From Xenopus tropicalis (Eukaryota; Chordata; Amphibia; Anura; Pipidae): 64,000 bases of DNA. Positions 26,701-41,700 of this stretch are shown piece by piece. The stretch lies in contig NC_030684.2 of NCBI RefSeq assembly GCF_000004195.4, positions 105,973,929 through 106,037,928 on the forward strand. The letters run 5' to 3'. Below the pieces are notes generated by a model. It did no database searches. It saw nothing but the letters and a program-made list of their open reading frames with translations, and was not told the origin of the DNA. Within the stretch, counting starts at the first letter, position 1, and every line of letters starts with the position of its first letter. The translations under genes and the position numbers were made by a program.

Positions 26701-29700
26701 TGAGGGAACCTTGCTAAATATTTGCACAGCAGGTAAACTATGATTAAAGCAAGGAAGAGATGTTTGAAGTTCCATTGTCTCTAAGTAACCAAATGGGAGT
26801 TCATAGAGTGGTGTATATAGGGCAAAGCAATAGGACTCCCAGCGACCAACAAACAACACAAACATGGCATGGGCTTAGTTTACTTATAACATCTACACGC
26901 ATGCTGAAAATGCTGCATTCCAATAAACCCTATGGTTAATTATTTTCTTGGATGTATAGCGGAGCTTCCAACAAAATCCCCTGTAATGGTGACCTATGCT
27001 CACCAGTGTACCATGGTGAATGCTACCCCAGACTCATGATTGTTACCTTTCCCATATTTTAGTCACCCTGTTAGTAGATATGACTCCTGATACCAATGCC
27101 ATTAATAGGAAAGAAAAAGACAATAAGAAGACAGAAGAAAAAAACACCCTTAGCTGTAAATGAGAGAATTTAATTTAGGTCCCCCTGATGGCAGAAATAA
27201 ATATTCTTCTCCTAGAACATACATACAGAAGCTTGCATGCAAGCAGACACGTGCACTTGATTACAGTATCTTAGAACACAGAAGAGGATGCCATGCTACA
27301 GTGCAAACATGCTATAAACCATTGCAGGATGCAGTATCAGGCAGGGTTGCCCAAGGCCCACTGGGGCTGCCACCTAAGGGTGCCCCCAGCCCAGTGATAA
27401 AGTCCGGCAGCCTCCACCCGCTCACGATCTGGGGTGGAGCAGAGGCCCACAAAGGCCAGAGCCCACCAGGTTTTTTCTGGTGTCCTGCCAGCCCAGTCTG
27501 ACCCTGGCAGGATGGCAGAGATAGGTAATTTAAGACTTTATTTTATTATATGCCCTGTGTATCTCTACCAGAAATATTAATAAGGGAAATGATTTTTTTT
27601 TTGGGACTTGCTTGTCGAGTAGAATAATCATTTGGTGCCTTTGAACAAGCTAGGGTCACAAATGTTGCAGTCCCTTTGGCCCACATTTAAGAGTCTTCAG
27701 GGGGACTGGACTGAACTGTTGTGACATTTGGAAGCATTTTCAAAAATTGTGATTTTTGCCTTTCACACAATCCAACATATATACACACTTAATTTATCCA
27801 GTAACCCATTTAAGCCAATAAGATATTTGCCAATGACAGTAAATGCCACTGGCTTTTTCGGCACTAAGGGTTACTGCATTTGGGCAAACTTAGAGCCTTT
27901 TACATTGTACTATATATGGGGGTATAGGTCTTATTGTCACACAGTAATATCAGTTCTGTAAATGCCACAATGATTGTCACAGGGTAATAAAAATGTGGCA
28001 GATCTCCATACTTTATGTTCTATAATGCACTAATCTTTTGGACATCACCCAAGTTATTGTCTCCATATTCTTTAAACTTTTTACATTATAAGCTGCCAGC
28101 ATAGGAAATGCACTAATAGGCACAAAATGGCTTACAACTAAAGCTGGTGTGTGTGGGCTACGAATTAAAGTTGCACTAAGTTTTGTACCATGGCAATCAG
28201 TTGTGGAAAAAAATTGTATTTGATTGTACTGTGCGTATTTTCTGCGACTTTTTTGTACTTTGCGACAAAATGTGTGTGACAAAATCGTACTGTCGCGCCG
28301 AGTACGAAAGTTTCGGATTCATTCAAGCTTCGTTATCGTGACTTTCCTTGGGCCAGGTTGGAGCTGCAAAGTACCATTGTTTCCTATGGGAGGCTTTCCT
28401 TGGGCCGGGTTGGAGATGCAGAGTGCCATTGAGCCCTATGGGAGACTTTCCTTGGGCCGGGTTGGAGCTGCAGAGTGCCATTGAGCCCTATGGGAGACTT
28501 TCCTTGGGCCGGGTTGGAGCTGCAGAGTGCCATTGAGCCCTATGGGAGACTTTCCTTGGGCCAGGTTGGAGATGCAGAGTGCCATTGAGCCCTATGGGAG
28601 ACTTTCCTTGGGCCGGGTTGGAGCTGCAGAGTGCCATTGAGCCCTATGGGAGACTTTCCTTGGGCCAGGTTGGAGCTGCAGAGTGCCATTGAGCCCTATG
28701 GGAGACTTTCCTTGGGCCAGGTTGGAGCTGCAGAGTGCCATTGAGCCCTATGGGAGACTTTCCTTGGGCCAGGTTGGAGATGCAGAGTGGCATTGAGCCC
28801 TATGGGAGACTTTCCTTGGGCCGGGTTGGAGCTGCAGAGTGCCATTGAGCCCTATGGGAGACTTTCCTTGGGCCAGGTTGGAGCTGCAGAGTGCCATTAA
28901 GCCCTATGGGAGACTTTCCTTGGGCCAGGTTGTAGCTGCAAAGTGCCATTGAGTCCTATGGGAGACTTCCAAAATCATGCACAGACGGATCAAAGTCGGA
29001 AAGGTTTTCCTGCTGTTTGCGATCGTTCGGATTTTGTGACTTTCGGATCACCAATACGATATTATCGTGAGTAATACGATTTTTTTCGTGATATTTGCGA
29101 TCATCAGAAATGATCGTATTTAATCCAAATTTTTCCCAATTCAGGATTCAAACTCATACTTTGATGAATAAAACCCTAAGGGGCTGATTTACTAATCCAC
29201 GAATCCGAATCCCAAATGGGAAAAAATCGGATTGGAAACGAACATTTTGCAACTTTTTCGTCACCGTCGCAAATTTTTTATAGCTGTTACGACTTTCGTG
29301 AATTGTCCCAACTTTTTCATAGCCATTATGACTTTAGTGAATTGTTGCGACTTTTTCATAGCCATTACGACTTTCGCGAATTGTCGCGACTTTTTCGTAG
29401 CCATTACAAATTTCGTGAATTGTCGTGACTTTTTCATAGCCATTATGGCCTTTCACGAATTGTCGTGACTTTTTCGTAGCCATTACAAATTTTGTGAATT
29501 GTCGCAACTTTTTCATAGCCATTATGGCTTTTGTGAATTGTCGCAACTTTTTAATAGCCATTATGACTTTCGTGAATTGTCGCGACTTTTTCATAGCCAT
29601 TACGACTTTCGCGACTCTTTCGTATTGAGCTCGAAAAATTTGCGACAATTCGTGAAAAAGTCGCAAAATACCGATCATTACGAAAAAAACGCATTCGGTC

Positions 29701-32700
29701 GCTTTTCGGACGTTCGTGGATTAGTAAATGTGCCCCTAAGTGTATGGCCAACTTTTTTGTCCCAAAGGGGATATTCGGTTAAGAACAACTTTGGAAACAC
29801 AGCTTCCAATTTGTCTACAATCCAACAACTCCCTATATATAGTATGAAATAAATACTGCAGCCAGAAGGTGCAAATCTGGTTCTTATTAAACAGAAAACT
29901 GTTACACTGTTTATGGCTTTACTTTTACAGCTTGATTTCAAGCATGTCTTTAAAGGTTAAGTAAAATAATAAAATTCTGCAATATTAAACACAAATGTAA
30001 TTGTAAGCAAGCAATATAAACTAAATTCACAATTTTAAGTAATTTTTAAGTTATTTAGAAATGTTATTGCTTAAAGCAATATTTGCCTACCCTTTGCTAT
30101 TTTCCCCACTGCTCGCCCTGACTAAATGTACTAGTGAAACAGTGTTGCAGTAATCAGCACTCCTCTAGCCAAGACTCCCGATTCTCACAGAACATGCCTA
30201 TGACCTGTAAATAACAGACCAGCAAAAAACAGAATAGCAGAAGTGTGCAAGGCACTGTCAGAAATGTAGTTTCGACTCCAGAACTGGGCTAATTAATACT
30301 GGAGCCCAAGATTATTCTACTTGCTCAGATTCCATGGCCCCACTGCTATTCGTTTCCCCCGTTGCTCTCAGCCTTCAAGTGCACTTCCTATTGTGCCCAA
30401 AGCACAATGCCACTGCTGCTTGACTCAAAAAATAATTTAAAATATAAAATTGATATATATTGAAAAAAATGATTGTAATCATATTTTATTTTATTAGACA
30501 ACATGCTATATTTATAATATGTTTTTACTTATTTATGGCTTTTATTTTTGTATTTGATGTATTTCATTGAACCAATGAAGTCCAAAATTTATCATGCAGC
30601 AGACTGATAATGATGCCATGTAGAGAAGGCAGTGGAGCACCTGGGCATGATGAAGGCCAAATCCAGCCAGCCAGCAGGCTTACAATTTATCACCTGTTGT
30701 AAATTTATGCTACTGTGGGTGACAAACCTCCAGAATATACCGGAATTTGAGACTCTTTACATACCCTGCAAAAGATTACAATGACAAACAACAGAGCTGA
30801 TACCCAGGGCCAGAGCTACAGTCCTATACACCAAACTGCCATTGGTTTTATATTTTCAGTTTTCTTTTCAGACATGGAAGATTTAGGGAACTACAACTGT
30901 TTTAATAGCAAGTTTTGTTCCATAAAACAAAGCCAGCCATGTGCCAGGCTATCATTCCCTGGAGGCTGGAGGCCAAATTCAGGAAATGTACAAACAATGC
31001 TATATAAAAACAACAGCCTTCCCCGGAGAGGCCTTCTCTTTCTATGTGTCATAGAGTTTGAGACAGAATTTAGAACCGGCTTGTTTACCAGCACACATAT
31101 CTATTTTTATTTACACAGATGGCTTCCTTCCTTCTATATATTCCATCCTGTTTTACTGCAGTTCCTTTTAGTTCTTTGTCGGTTCAAGAAAAAAGATGGA
31201 TTATTTATAAGACTTTTAATTATATACCCTTAAATAAGTGCTGGAATGTTTTATTTAAACCACAGTTTTGCTTCTTTCCAGATGTTCATTTTTACATAAG
31301 AGAGGGTGCTGTCCTACTGCTTGGCTATGGCATCCTGCACATCCATACACATAACAGTACAAGGCCATTACACTTATCTATAATGAATGCCTAATCCAAA
31401 GCAATGAGCATGTCAACTTGCAATCAGACATATAAATGATTATTATGAGAGGAGGAGGAATAGTAAGAAACAGCAAAACTACAGCATACTGTGTAAATTA
31501 CACTGATTCTGACACCCCTACAGTAATAGGATTAGCTACATCACATACAGTTACCCCTAGGTTGCCCAGCCCAGAAAGCTTTTAAATCAATTCAGTTTTT
31601 CCCCAGTGGAGACTGTGGTTCAAAGCATGTAGGGGCCCTAATAACAACTGTAATACTGTCACCTGCAGCAGACATTCAGGGATTTGCTGAATAGACTAGA
31701 AAAGATTAGCCTTAATAAACACTTCCACATTCAGAGTAATACTTCTGCATTAACATACATCTATAAACAGTACCCATAATGTGATGTAAAGGGGCAATGA
31801 TTTCATGGGCAATGCTTACAAGCCATTATGTTATGAAAGACAGAATTGCCATTGTTCCCTGCAAGTTGACAGTATGATAATTGTAGGAAGCATAAGAGCA
31901 GAGCACAATCATATCATTATGTGAAGACTGTGAATAAAACTATGGAGGTGGAAGTAGGGCCCTGCAGCAGACAGGAAAATATCTAAATAATACGAATTTA
32001 AAGGAACAGTAACACCAAAAAATGAAAGAGCTTTAAAGTAATAAAAATATAATGCACTGTTGCCCTGCACTGGTAAAACTGGTGTGTTTGCTACAGTAAC
32101 ACTACTATAGTTTATATAAATAAGCTGCTGTGTAGCCCCGGGGGCAGCCATTCAAGCTGGAAAAAAGGAGAAAAGGCACAGGTTACATAGCAGATAACAG
32201 ATACATTTTGTAGAATACAATAGTGTTTTATCTGTTATCTGCTATGTGCCTGTGCCTTTTCTCCTTTGAATGGCTGCCCCCATGGCTACATAGCAGCTTA
32301 TTTATATAAATTATAGTAGACTTTCTGAAGTAAACACACAACTTTTACCAGTGCAGGGCAGCAGCACATTATATTATAGTTACTTTTATACACTTTCATT
32401 TTTTGGTGTTACTGTTCCTTTAAAGGGGCACTATTTTCAGCAATGTGAATAGGGCTTCAGCCAAACTGGGAAATTAAAGCTACTGCATGTTTGATCCTTG
32501 ATTAATTCCACACAGGACAGCCTGGATAAACGCAGGTCAAAAATCAAAAACTGCAATATGCTCAAAAAAAAACTTTTGGTTGTGCTTGCACCCGGAGCCA
32601 TTGCCTGGGTGCAGGCACATAGCTGAATTCCCCTGTGTTTGCTTGCATCCGGGCCAATGCAATGGCTGTGGGTGCAGACACAACCAAATACTTTTTTTCA

Positions 32701-35700
32701 GCGTAGGAGCAAATTCTCGTCCTGTGTTTATCTGAAAACAACTAACTGGTTTTTGTAACCAGAGATACACAGCTGAAAAATGCATCAGATCAACTGGTCT
32801 TGTGCCTGCAGATAACATCATGCCCTTTCCTGGAGAGGAGAAACAGCACTGAGGCTGGATCCACAGGGTGAGCCACTGAGAGAATACAGAAATCATTTAA
32901 GCTACAAGGGACTGTAACACATGGAAAGCTTTACTGGTGTCCTATGTCATGTAAGATACATAATTGGTAGGCTATGTGCCTCATTTAATAAAAAAAATTG
33001 CAAAATACCCCATGAATTTTTTCCCTGAATTCCAGTATAATTAAATCTATAGCAAGTCATGAAAAAAGTCATGACAAAATGTTTGAGCACCACTAGGCAT
33101 CTGCATCCCCTTATTATGGGCATCATGTGTGCAGGGGCACGGGTATTCTCTCACTGCAGTTCAAAGGCGTGCAGACACTAAAGCAGCATAGCGTTATTTA
33201 TTGCCAATATCCAAGAGATGCTGGATGCTGAATTTATATTTTTGCAGCAGATGTAGAGCCACATATCTGACACCCATGATGTAAATACAAAAAGACCCCA
33301 AAACACTCTGCTTTGTTTCAGTGCATAGACTGTGAGTGTGGAGTGAGAATACTAACCACGCGTTCTGCATTTCTATCATTGGCTTCTTCTGCACTGCGGC
33401 AAAAAAGCCAGACAATCCTTCCCAGGGAGCTCTACCAAAATCCTGTGCTAAGGCACATTCTACAATAGACAGCTGAGACTGAACTGCCCTTGCTGAAGAT
33501 CCCTTAGTTCATGTTGAATAATAAAATCCATTGATTCTAGCAGCTGCATTTTAAATTGACATTGGAGGTTTGTGGGACCCATAAACTGAGCATTTGTCAT
33601 TCCAACACATTCTTTGTGCATTAATCTGAGATACTGTTCTAAGCAAGTGAGTGTGCATAATCAGCATCTCTGTTCATTTTTCTAAATTGTTTGAATAAAA
33701 ATCACTGTTCCCCTTTATTTTTCCTGTAGTGTAGCATACATTAAGCTTGGGCTTTGCACAGCTGGAGCAGCTATTGTGTAGAATGTATTATTATGTGCAT
33801 ACATAGCCAAGCACACAGCTTTGAAATCTCCATGGCTGATAACCTAGAACCCATACTCTCAATGCTTGTCAAGGTGGCCATTTCTGTTATTCTGTTCATT
33901 TGGGCCTGCCGCCGGAACCATTACAACAGCAAGAAGTGAAGGGGAGTAGTGGTTCTTTTTTCTGCCCGGACAAATAATCTTTGACCCACCAAGACTGCAG
34001 GATTACCTGTTGAAATGGCCACCCAACTTTACTCAGCTTCAACAAAATTTATGAGCGCCATGTATTTTTTCAATATTTTCTGTATTGGTTTCTATGGTTG
34101 GAATAGAAGCCCAAGAGAGAAAAAGAGAGAGCGGTCACTCTGAATGCCATTTAGGAGGATTCTTAGGGTGACGACTTATTTACTCTCCTGGATCTAATTT
34201 GTATTAGCTAAACTTGTGAAAATGTATTAAATCTTCACTGCCATCAGTGGGGAGATTTCAATAATGTTGATACTGTGTTTTGTACAGTGCAAAACTAGCC
34301 TCATTAGCCATAGGCACAGAACTAATGCCAGGGTTCACACAGTAACTGTAGCCTTTCTGCCTCCGCACCTCCACACATTAGCTGCATCTCCTCCCAACTT
34401 TGCATCCTATCTATCTAAAAAGAATTTCTGGCTCAAATTCCCTTAACCACCACCAGCCTGCTTATGGATATTTCCAAGCTCTTTAGTGTTAATCCCTACT
34501 AGAAGGGAGATATTCTAATTATGAAAGCAGAATATAAGCCAGATAAAATGAAAGCAGGCAGTAACACTGGCAAAGGGCATTAGCCGTTTAATCTGTGGGA
34601 CTGATGCCCTCTCTCTCCCGTATAAGGGAGAAAATGTTTCAAATGAGTATTTGTTAAGATGTTACACTTCTCCAAATGTGCAAAGAAAAAAAGATACTGG
34701 TGCAGCCAAGAGAGTGATGTTATGTCTCTGAAATTCAGGCTATTTACCATGTTATTGTGCAAAGCAGCTGTGTAATTGGCACCTGCTCTCTGCACACAAG
34801 CATTTGTGTTTCTCTCTTTATTTCCTAAATGCACAAAGTAAGAAAAAAGGCTTGGTGTTTCCATATCACAATGTTATGCTGATATAAATATAAATGGCTC
34901 TCCAAATGACAAAGATTATATAATGTGTGTGATTTTCTCATCATATATTGCAAAATAATTCTCATGCCACCCTCTCCAGGCTTTACTTTTGAAGAATACA
35001 CAGAACTACTGCAAGGACTAACAGAGTATTATTGTTGCCGGCACTTTGGGGCATTTATAATCATTATTAGTTTAGAAGCATTTTTACATATGCTTAAGGA
35101 GGTACACTATGGGTATGCATAGTGTATATATTTTAGTGTATATATTTCTACTGTATGGAAAAGTCACTAGGCTAAATCATGGCTGCCCTCTGCAACAGAA
35201 ATATTTCTGATACTTCTAAACTTTATCTGTACTGTTTAAATCCTCAACACCAACATAATGTTTCCTTTTTGATATCATCCATTCACTTTGTTTCATTTAT
35301 CTAGTTATCAGATCTTCTCTGAGACACTGATTCATGCGAAGACTAATGAGCACATTTTTGGATTGAGGAACATAAAGAGGAACCTCAATTTCCCAAATGG
35401 CCAGTACAATTACAAGATTTAATATTTTAGACACTACCCTATTATCACTTAAACAAAAAGAAGCTATCCTGCTGGAGAAAAGGAACATTCCTCTTTGGAC
35501 CCTGTAATGGTTTCTGTGAAACAGGCAGATTAGAAGGTGTGAAGTGTAGCAATCTGAAAATAACAACACAATAGTTCATATGAGTAAGGCCCGTGGCACA
35601 CGATGCAGATTAGATGCTTTCCTCCATCTGCACTCTGCTTCGATAATTTTCGTACCATGCCAAGCGGTCAGCAATAAAATCTGTGCATGTATTGTGTATC

Positions 35701-38700
35701 TGACAATATACTTGGGGGACCTACAATGGAAGTCACTTTCGTATGATTGGTGTCTGACAACTATTTCATGTTCAGAACATCCTCCGATTTGTATTTTAAG
35801 GGCTTTATCCTACAGTTTTAGTCTGAATGTTTTCAGATCGTTGCATCTAAAAGTACTACCGATATCTGAAAGTTCGTTGGAAAAAGACTAAAATCTGAAC
35901 GTGTATGGCCAGCTTTACACCCCTTTCTCCTTTTAGATTTGTAAGCTCTATTGAGCAGGACCCTCTTTTTTTTCTGCATCAGTTAGTACTTGTATGAAAT
36001 TTAATTTTTCATGTATACACCCTTCTACTGTACATTGCTGCAGGACCCTGGGTTTTCCAGATAAGGGGTCTTTCCATGATTTGATTCTCCATATCTTAAG
36101 TCTAAAGTAACCATTTAAAAATTAATAAACCCAATAGGATTGTTTTGCCTCCAGTAAGGATTAATTATATCTTAGTTAGGACCAAGTACACTGTATTATC
36201 GTTACAGAGAAAATGGAAATCATTTTAAAAATTACAATTAATATGGGATAATTTGGAAATTATATGGGTAATATGGGTAATTTGGAAATTTCTGGATTAA
36301 GGGTTCTGGATAACAGATACCATGCCTGCAATAACAATACAAAGCTGATATTGAGAAAACAGCCCAACTGTAAATGTACATGTACTACCACCTGGGGGAA
36401 ATTTATGTACAAAAAGATTCAATTTAAAATTCAAGCTATTTGAATAAGATTCTGTTAATACAAATGGCCAGTGCTGTCAGTGTGTTTGATAAATAAAATA
36501 ACATAACATAACCTTATACCCAAATTGTATAACCTTGTAGTCATTGTTTAAAACATGATATATATCGAAAGATTGTTTTTGTACCAAGACAAACATGTTC
36601 TCAGCCAGAATGGACATCAGTCGGACAGCTGAGCTGTGATACAATTGTTTTATTGGCAGGAGGTAACACACAAGTCTGAGCTTGCCTTCCTTTGGTACAC
36701 TTCGATAAAACACACAAAAAATCATCAAAAAAACTACACTGACACTCTCTAAATGATAGCCTAGAACTGAGTGTATCAAAAAGCAAACAAAGTAAAACAG
36801 ACCAGGCTCAGAACATGTTTTCAAAAAAAAAAAAAAAAAAAAAGGACCATATGTTCCTACACAGTTTGATCGGCATGGAAAAATTTTTATGCTCAAAATC
36901 ATAAAAAGAAGAAAAGCATTTTATATACAGGTATGAGGACCTATATCAGGAAACCTGGGTTGCTGCCCCTGTTTGCTAAAAAAAAAAGCATCAGCCCAGG
37001 GTGATTACTACATTTAGGGCAAGATTTTGTAGCCAGCATTAAAAAAATTGCTACCGCTTGCTACAAATCTCCCCAAAAATGCCAGACTAACATTGGGGTT
37101 GCCACAATTAAAACCTATCGCGCCAATCTGGCTTGCTCACGGGATATTGCCTCCCTTTGCAATTAATCCAGATCGCCTTGAGTAATATGTTTTACTTGTG
37201 GCTCAGTGTGGTAAAACCCACTGAGCAGGAAGACACTTCGATTTCCCCATTGCACTGAATGTAATTTCGAATTGTGGGCGGGGAATAGAAAAAGACAAGC
37301 GACTTGTTGTTGGAACACACTTTTTAAAAATCGCAACGACTAATCTCTCCATGGGACATGGAGTATATGTATTTAACACAAACAAATAAGCAGTTCATCA
37401 TACCACTTCCTGAGAAGCATATTTGGGATCCTCTGGATCAACAGACCAATAGCAGGAGTCAAAGCCAAATTCCATCAGGCGTTCCCTAACGTCCCCACAG
37501 CCATCTGATTTATGGTCCAGCTGCAAAAAAATATATATACAGCATTAAGGAAACTTTTCCCCTTCATCAGGCAACATCACAATATCATTTGCAAAGTTTT
37601 GCATGCAGATTACAGTTCAGGAAAAATGCTGACACTGTACTGCTCAATACTTTGAATTACAAGATGTTTGGCAGCTTACATTTTTTATCACAATTTTGCA
37701 CCCCTAGGCACTCTATTTCTTCCAAACGTACTACAAAACCAAAAATTAATATTTTTAAAGTTCCCAACTCTGTTGCTGCCTACAACTATAATCGTTTTAA
37801 AGTCCCTAAACATAACCATGGTTTTTGAAAGATTCTACAAAGGGTTACACTTTCCAGATCATTTCCAGATTTTCAATCTTACCCAGATGTTTCCATTACA
37901 CTTCAGCTCTACTTTTCTTCTATAACTAAAACAGACTTTTCCTCCAATAATATATAACACTGGCCTTTTACTCTAGCAGAGCAACAAGAGACTGGGTGAT
38001 TTACAGCAGATATTACAATGGTTTTCATAATTTCAGCTCAGTGGCAGATTTTGCAGTCTGGGAAAATGAATCTTTTATACCATTAACCAGTTTTAAGCAG
38101 ATTAAGGGGAAAAAAGGGAAATAAAAGAACAGGGTTAACACAAGAAGCCCAAATAGGCCTCTCACTTAAATAAACAAATTTTCTCAAAGGAGGGGCTATA
38201 ACCAGTGAATTTTTTTCTCAGACTGTGGAGTCAGCCTTTTTTGCATAACAGACATGAATTCAGGTGTAGGTGAGCAGGCTCCTAATGTTTGGCCCACTCC
38301 CAGCATGCTCCTTGCTCTCTATAAATGGCAGAAGCTACCTGTATGTATTCTAAGTATCTCCCTGGTAATGTATCTCCACGTTATTGTACTGTACACTGGA
38401 ATAAAATATCAAATTATTTTCTTTTATATTTCTAAGATAAAATCTTTGCTCTCTAACTGGTATATTTTTTTTGGTGGAGGCAATGTCGTTATGAATAAAA
38501 AAATAATGCCTGCAGACACCAGTGAATCCTAATTCTAACTTCTCTGAAAAAAACAATCTGCCACCACTAACAGAACCCTTACAGAACAAACAGGGGAAAT
38601 ACAAAGCAAATGTCCAACAGTACACCTGCAAAATAGGACATATATTACCAATTTAAAAATATTACTATTTCTTCTATAAAGTGTATTTATTTTATTAAAT

Positions 38701-41700
38701 TATATTCAGGACTGGGGAGCCACATTTCATATGCTATTTGACTGTTTAAAGAGCTGCACAATAGAACAAATGTTACCCAGTGTTTAAAGTATACTGATCG
38801 GGTTACAATGCTTGGATGATAACACACAAGCCAGAAATTCTGCATACCAGGTGGCAACTGACCTCTCACAGACATAAAACAAAATAGATCACTGCTAGTT
38901 CTATACTGGGCACCATTAAAATCATTCTAGAAAAAAAACACCATAATATGCCCTCCATATCATTACCTAAAAAAAAAGCTTGATATGCAAGCAAACACAG
39001 AATATATCCATAAGTTTTTTTTTAAAAAAGGGGAAACTATAAGAATATATACTAGGGAGCATTCAAAAATGAATTCTCAAACCTGTAAGCACACATGCAT
39101 TTAAGGTCGATATGCCAATGGTAACAAAATCATTTTCATTTCATTTGCTGAACCAACAGGGAGAAAAAGTTTTGTCATCGAAAGAGCTTACATGGTATTT
39201 TGGAAATTCTAAAACTACGGGAAGGCCCATAAACAATCACTGGAATAATATCCCACTGGGAGGCTCTGAAAGGTGGAGTCAGAAAGAACTGTGCACAGCT
39301 GTTTATGATTTAGGAGATCTGGTGGGAGCTAGAATTTTGCAGACCGTTTCATACAAGCAAAGGAATTCCCTAAGAACCAAAGCTGTGAAGCTCTCAGATT
39401 TCTACTGCTTACATGCTATGGTTAAACTGCAATACTCCTACTAGTTACACTTCTGTTTACATACCTTATACTTCTGGGAAAGTGGGAATATCTACAGTGT
39501 GAGTGAATCTTCCCATTTTTTTTGGTTATTAAGTGATATTAGATTAAGTAGCTATATTTTGTAGGGTAACTAACATTTTTTTTACATGAACCCAGAGCTT
39601 AAATGGCTTTTTCATACACAGTATTGTTGTATTTTAACTTTTGTGGCAACTGCATTTCAGTCAACAGCATTTGTATTTTTTGTGATTTAAACTTTGTTAT
39701 CTTCCTTACTTCTACTCCTTCTACTGTAGATATGCAGGAGCTTTTATAAAAGCTATTAGGGCAATGGCCTACTACCCATTATAGTTTTTTCTATACTCAT
39801 TTATAAGCATTAGTGTGCGCTACGTGCACTTATCCTCCAGCTGACTTTTTTGCATTTACCTAAATACTGCCGGCCCTGACTTTAGCCTGTTACCTGATTT
39901 TTTGTTGCCTTTGTCTGCCTGACTGCAGATCTTCATGCTCTCATATGTGTAAACAATTAACATCTTGTTGGGAATCTTGAATTGTAAATCCTGGTGGCTA
40001 CCTATACTGATTGATACAATCAGGTCCTGGTTGTGGACCTGCTTGCAATGAGGTCTGTGTTGTTGTTCTCTGCTTAACTCCTAAATGTGCAGATTAATAT
40101 GCCTTTTCCAAATGGTAAAAACAGATTGTGGCTTGAACTACCAGCATGAAGACAAATTGCTCATGCTCCTAAGCAGGGGTACAACTATAGATTTTGCGGT
40201 GGGGCCCAGTAACTTTTACTTACCTAACTGCTCCTGTTGTTACTGTGTTACAACAACAAGGCAACAAAGGTATACTTTAAATTTTCAATGGCTTGTTCTG
40301 GGATGTATTGTTATATGCATTGCAAATAATATAGAGGCTTCCCTCAACAATTTAACTAAAGATCAGATAATAAAAGAAACTGCATTCAAAGGAAAGTCAC
40401 AGGAAAAAATTATCTAAACAAGACAGAAACCTTACTGCTGATATGAAACCTGAGCCTCCCTTTCTCTCGCTATTGTATCTTTAATTAGATGTCAAAAGTT
40501 ATTGCAATGGGGGCTTCGTAATAACATTTTACCTGCCCTCACTTCTTCTGAAAAAAGGTATAAGGTGCATGGAACAGAAGTTGTATATCAAGGAATATGA
40601 GAACTTTAGTAAAGTAAAGTTATTACACATATGCACAAAGAACCTTTACTTACCCTTATGTTTTTAATCCTTGCTACTTTGTCATCAACATTTAAAATTA
40701 TCCTTGCTCCCTCTGCAGTCTCTCTGCAAAAGACACAAAAAGAGTTTGTAATTATATGTGTTCACCAATATTTACTTTATTTTCCAGAGTGATTTATTTT
40801 TGAAATGGTGGTATCTGCACCACTTCAGCTTTATGGCTTAACTTTAATGTAAGAAAAACTGAAAGCACATAAATAGATTTAAGGATTTATAAGACAGTGT
40901 AAAGAAAAATTTTGGTTATAGCTATGTGCAATTTCTTTTCCTCAAGGTATATATATGGGTGGCACAATCAATGTCAGATTGCTTTGACTGGAAGTGAGGT
41001 CCCAAGTTTATGGCACACAGGGTCCTTTGTCGCCGGTAAGAAAGACCATGAAAATAATTGTTTATAGGGAGCTACATTTTTATACAAGGTACATAAGTAA
41101 AAACTAACAGTAGATTGAGTATTTTATACATTTTATATACTAAAATTACTAGTAGCTCAAATGGTTCAGCAATCCTATAACAGTTACTACACTTATGATA
41201 CATAACTGTCCACAGTAACTCTTCATTTTTTAATCTTGTTAACCAATATTTGAGTGCCAGTGGCACTGCATATGCTCAGTGTGCAAAGAAAAAGAAGCTA
41301 CATCAGTCACAGAGCCTGGGGCTACAGGGCAAATTATTAATCAATTCTGATGCAGAATGTACTGGTTTCTATCGTGCCATATAATATAAATTTGATTTAA
41401 CTACTAATCAGGCTTATATCATAAATTTTGCATATTGTCATTGCCTTTGTATAGGACACTGTCAACAGCTCAGAGCACGTGCATTGAATCAGCAGAAAAT
41501 AGGACGGAGAACTACAGGGGCATCTCCAGTGGTCACTTCAAAAGGGCTCTGTTGCTATTAGGGATGCAGACTCCCAAAACATAATTTAATAATTGTTGTT
41601 TTTTTTTGTAGAATGCACTTGTAGCTGGGGGTAATAGTAGGTCAGCCCTTATATTTTTGTGTCTGTGGTTTTCTTAGGGGATAATAAAAAGTGTTGAGAG

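Larger units (their letters stand above)
18727..37403 (-). other. stard9 intron 3 (about 18.7 kb)
   Basis: Bounded by the donor of exon 3 and the acceptor of exon 4. The transposons, minisatellites and candidate microprotein listed separately fill roughly a third. The remaining AT-rich sequence, including 22.9-23.7, 25.4-27.1, 29.8-31.9 and 34.3-35.5 kb, shows no exon I can support. Confidence 0.8.

Noticed and set aside
28224..28536. Frames with repeated [18 protein letters not shown] units
   Set aside because: Translation of the 52-bp minisatellite.
29232..29678. Repetitive frames on both strands ([12 protein letters not shown] and its reverse)
   Set aside because: They come from the 39-bp array, whose length is a multiple of three. 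Periodic peptides result automatically.
36477..36902. 141-codon minus-strand frame near a poly(A) run
   Set aside because: Phe/Leu/Tyr-rich, low-complexity peptide in AT-rich intron sequence without motif or splice support.
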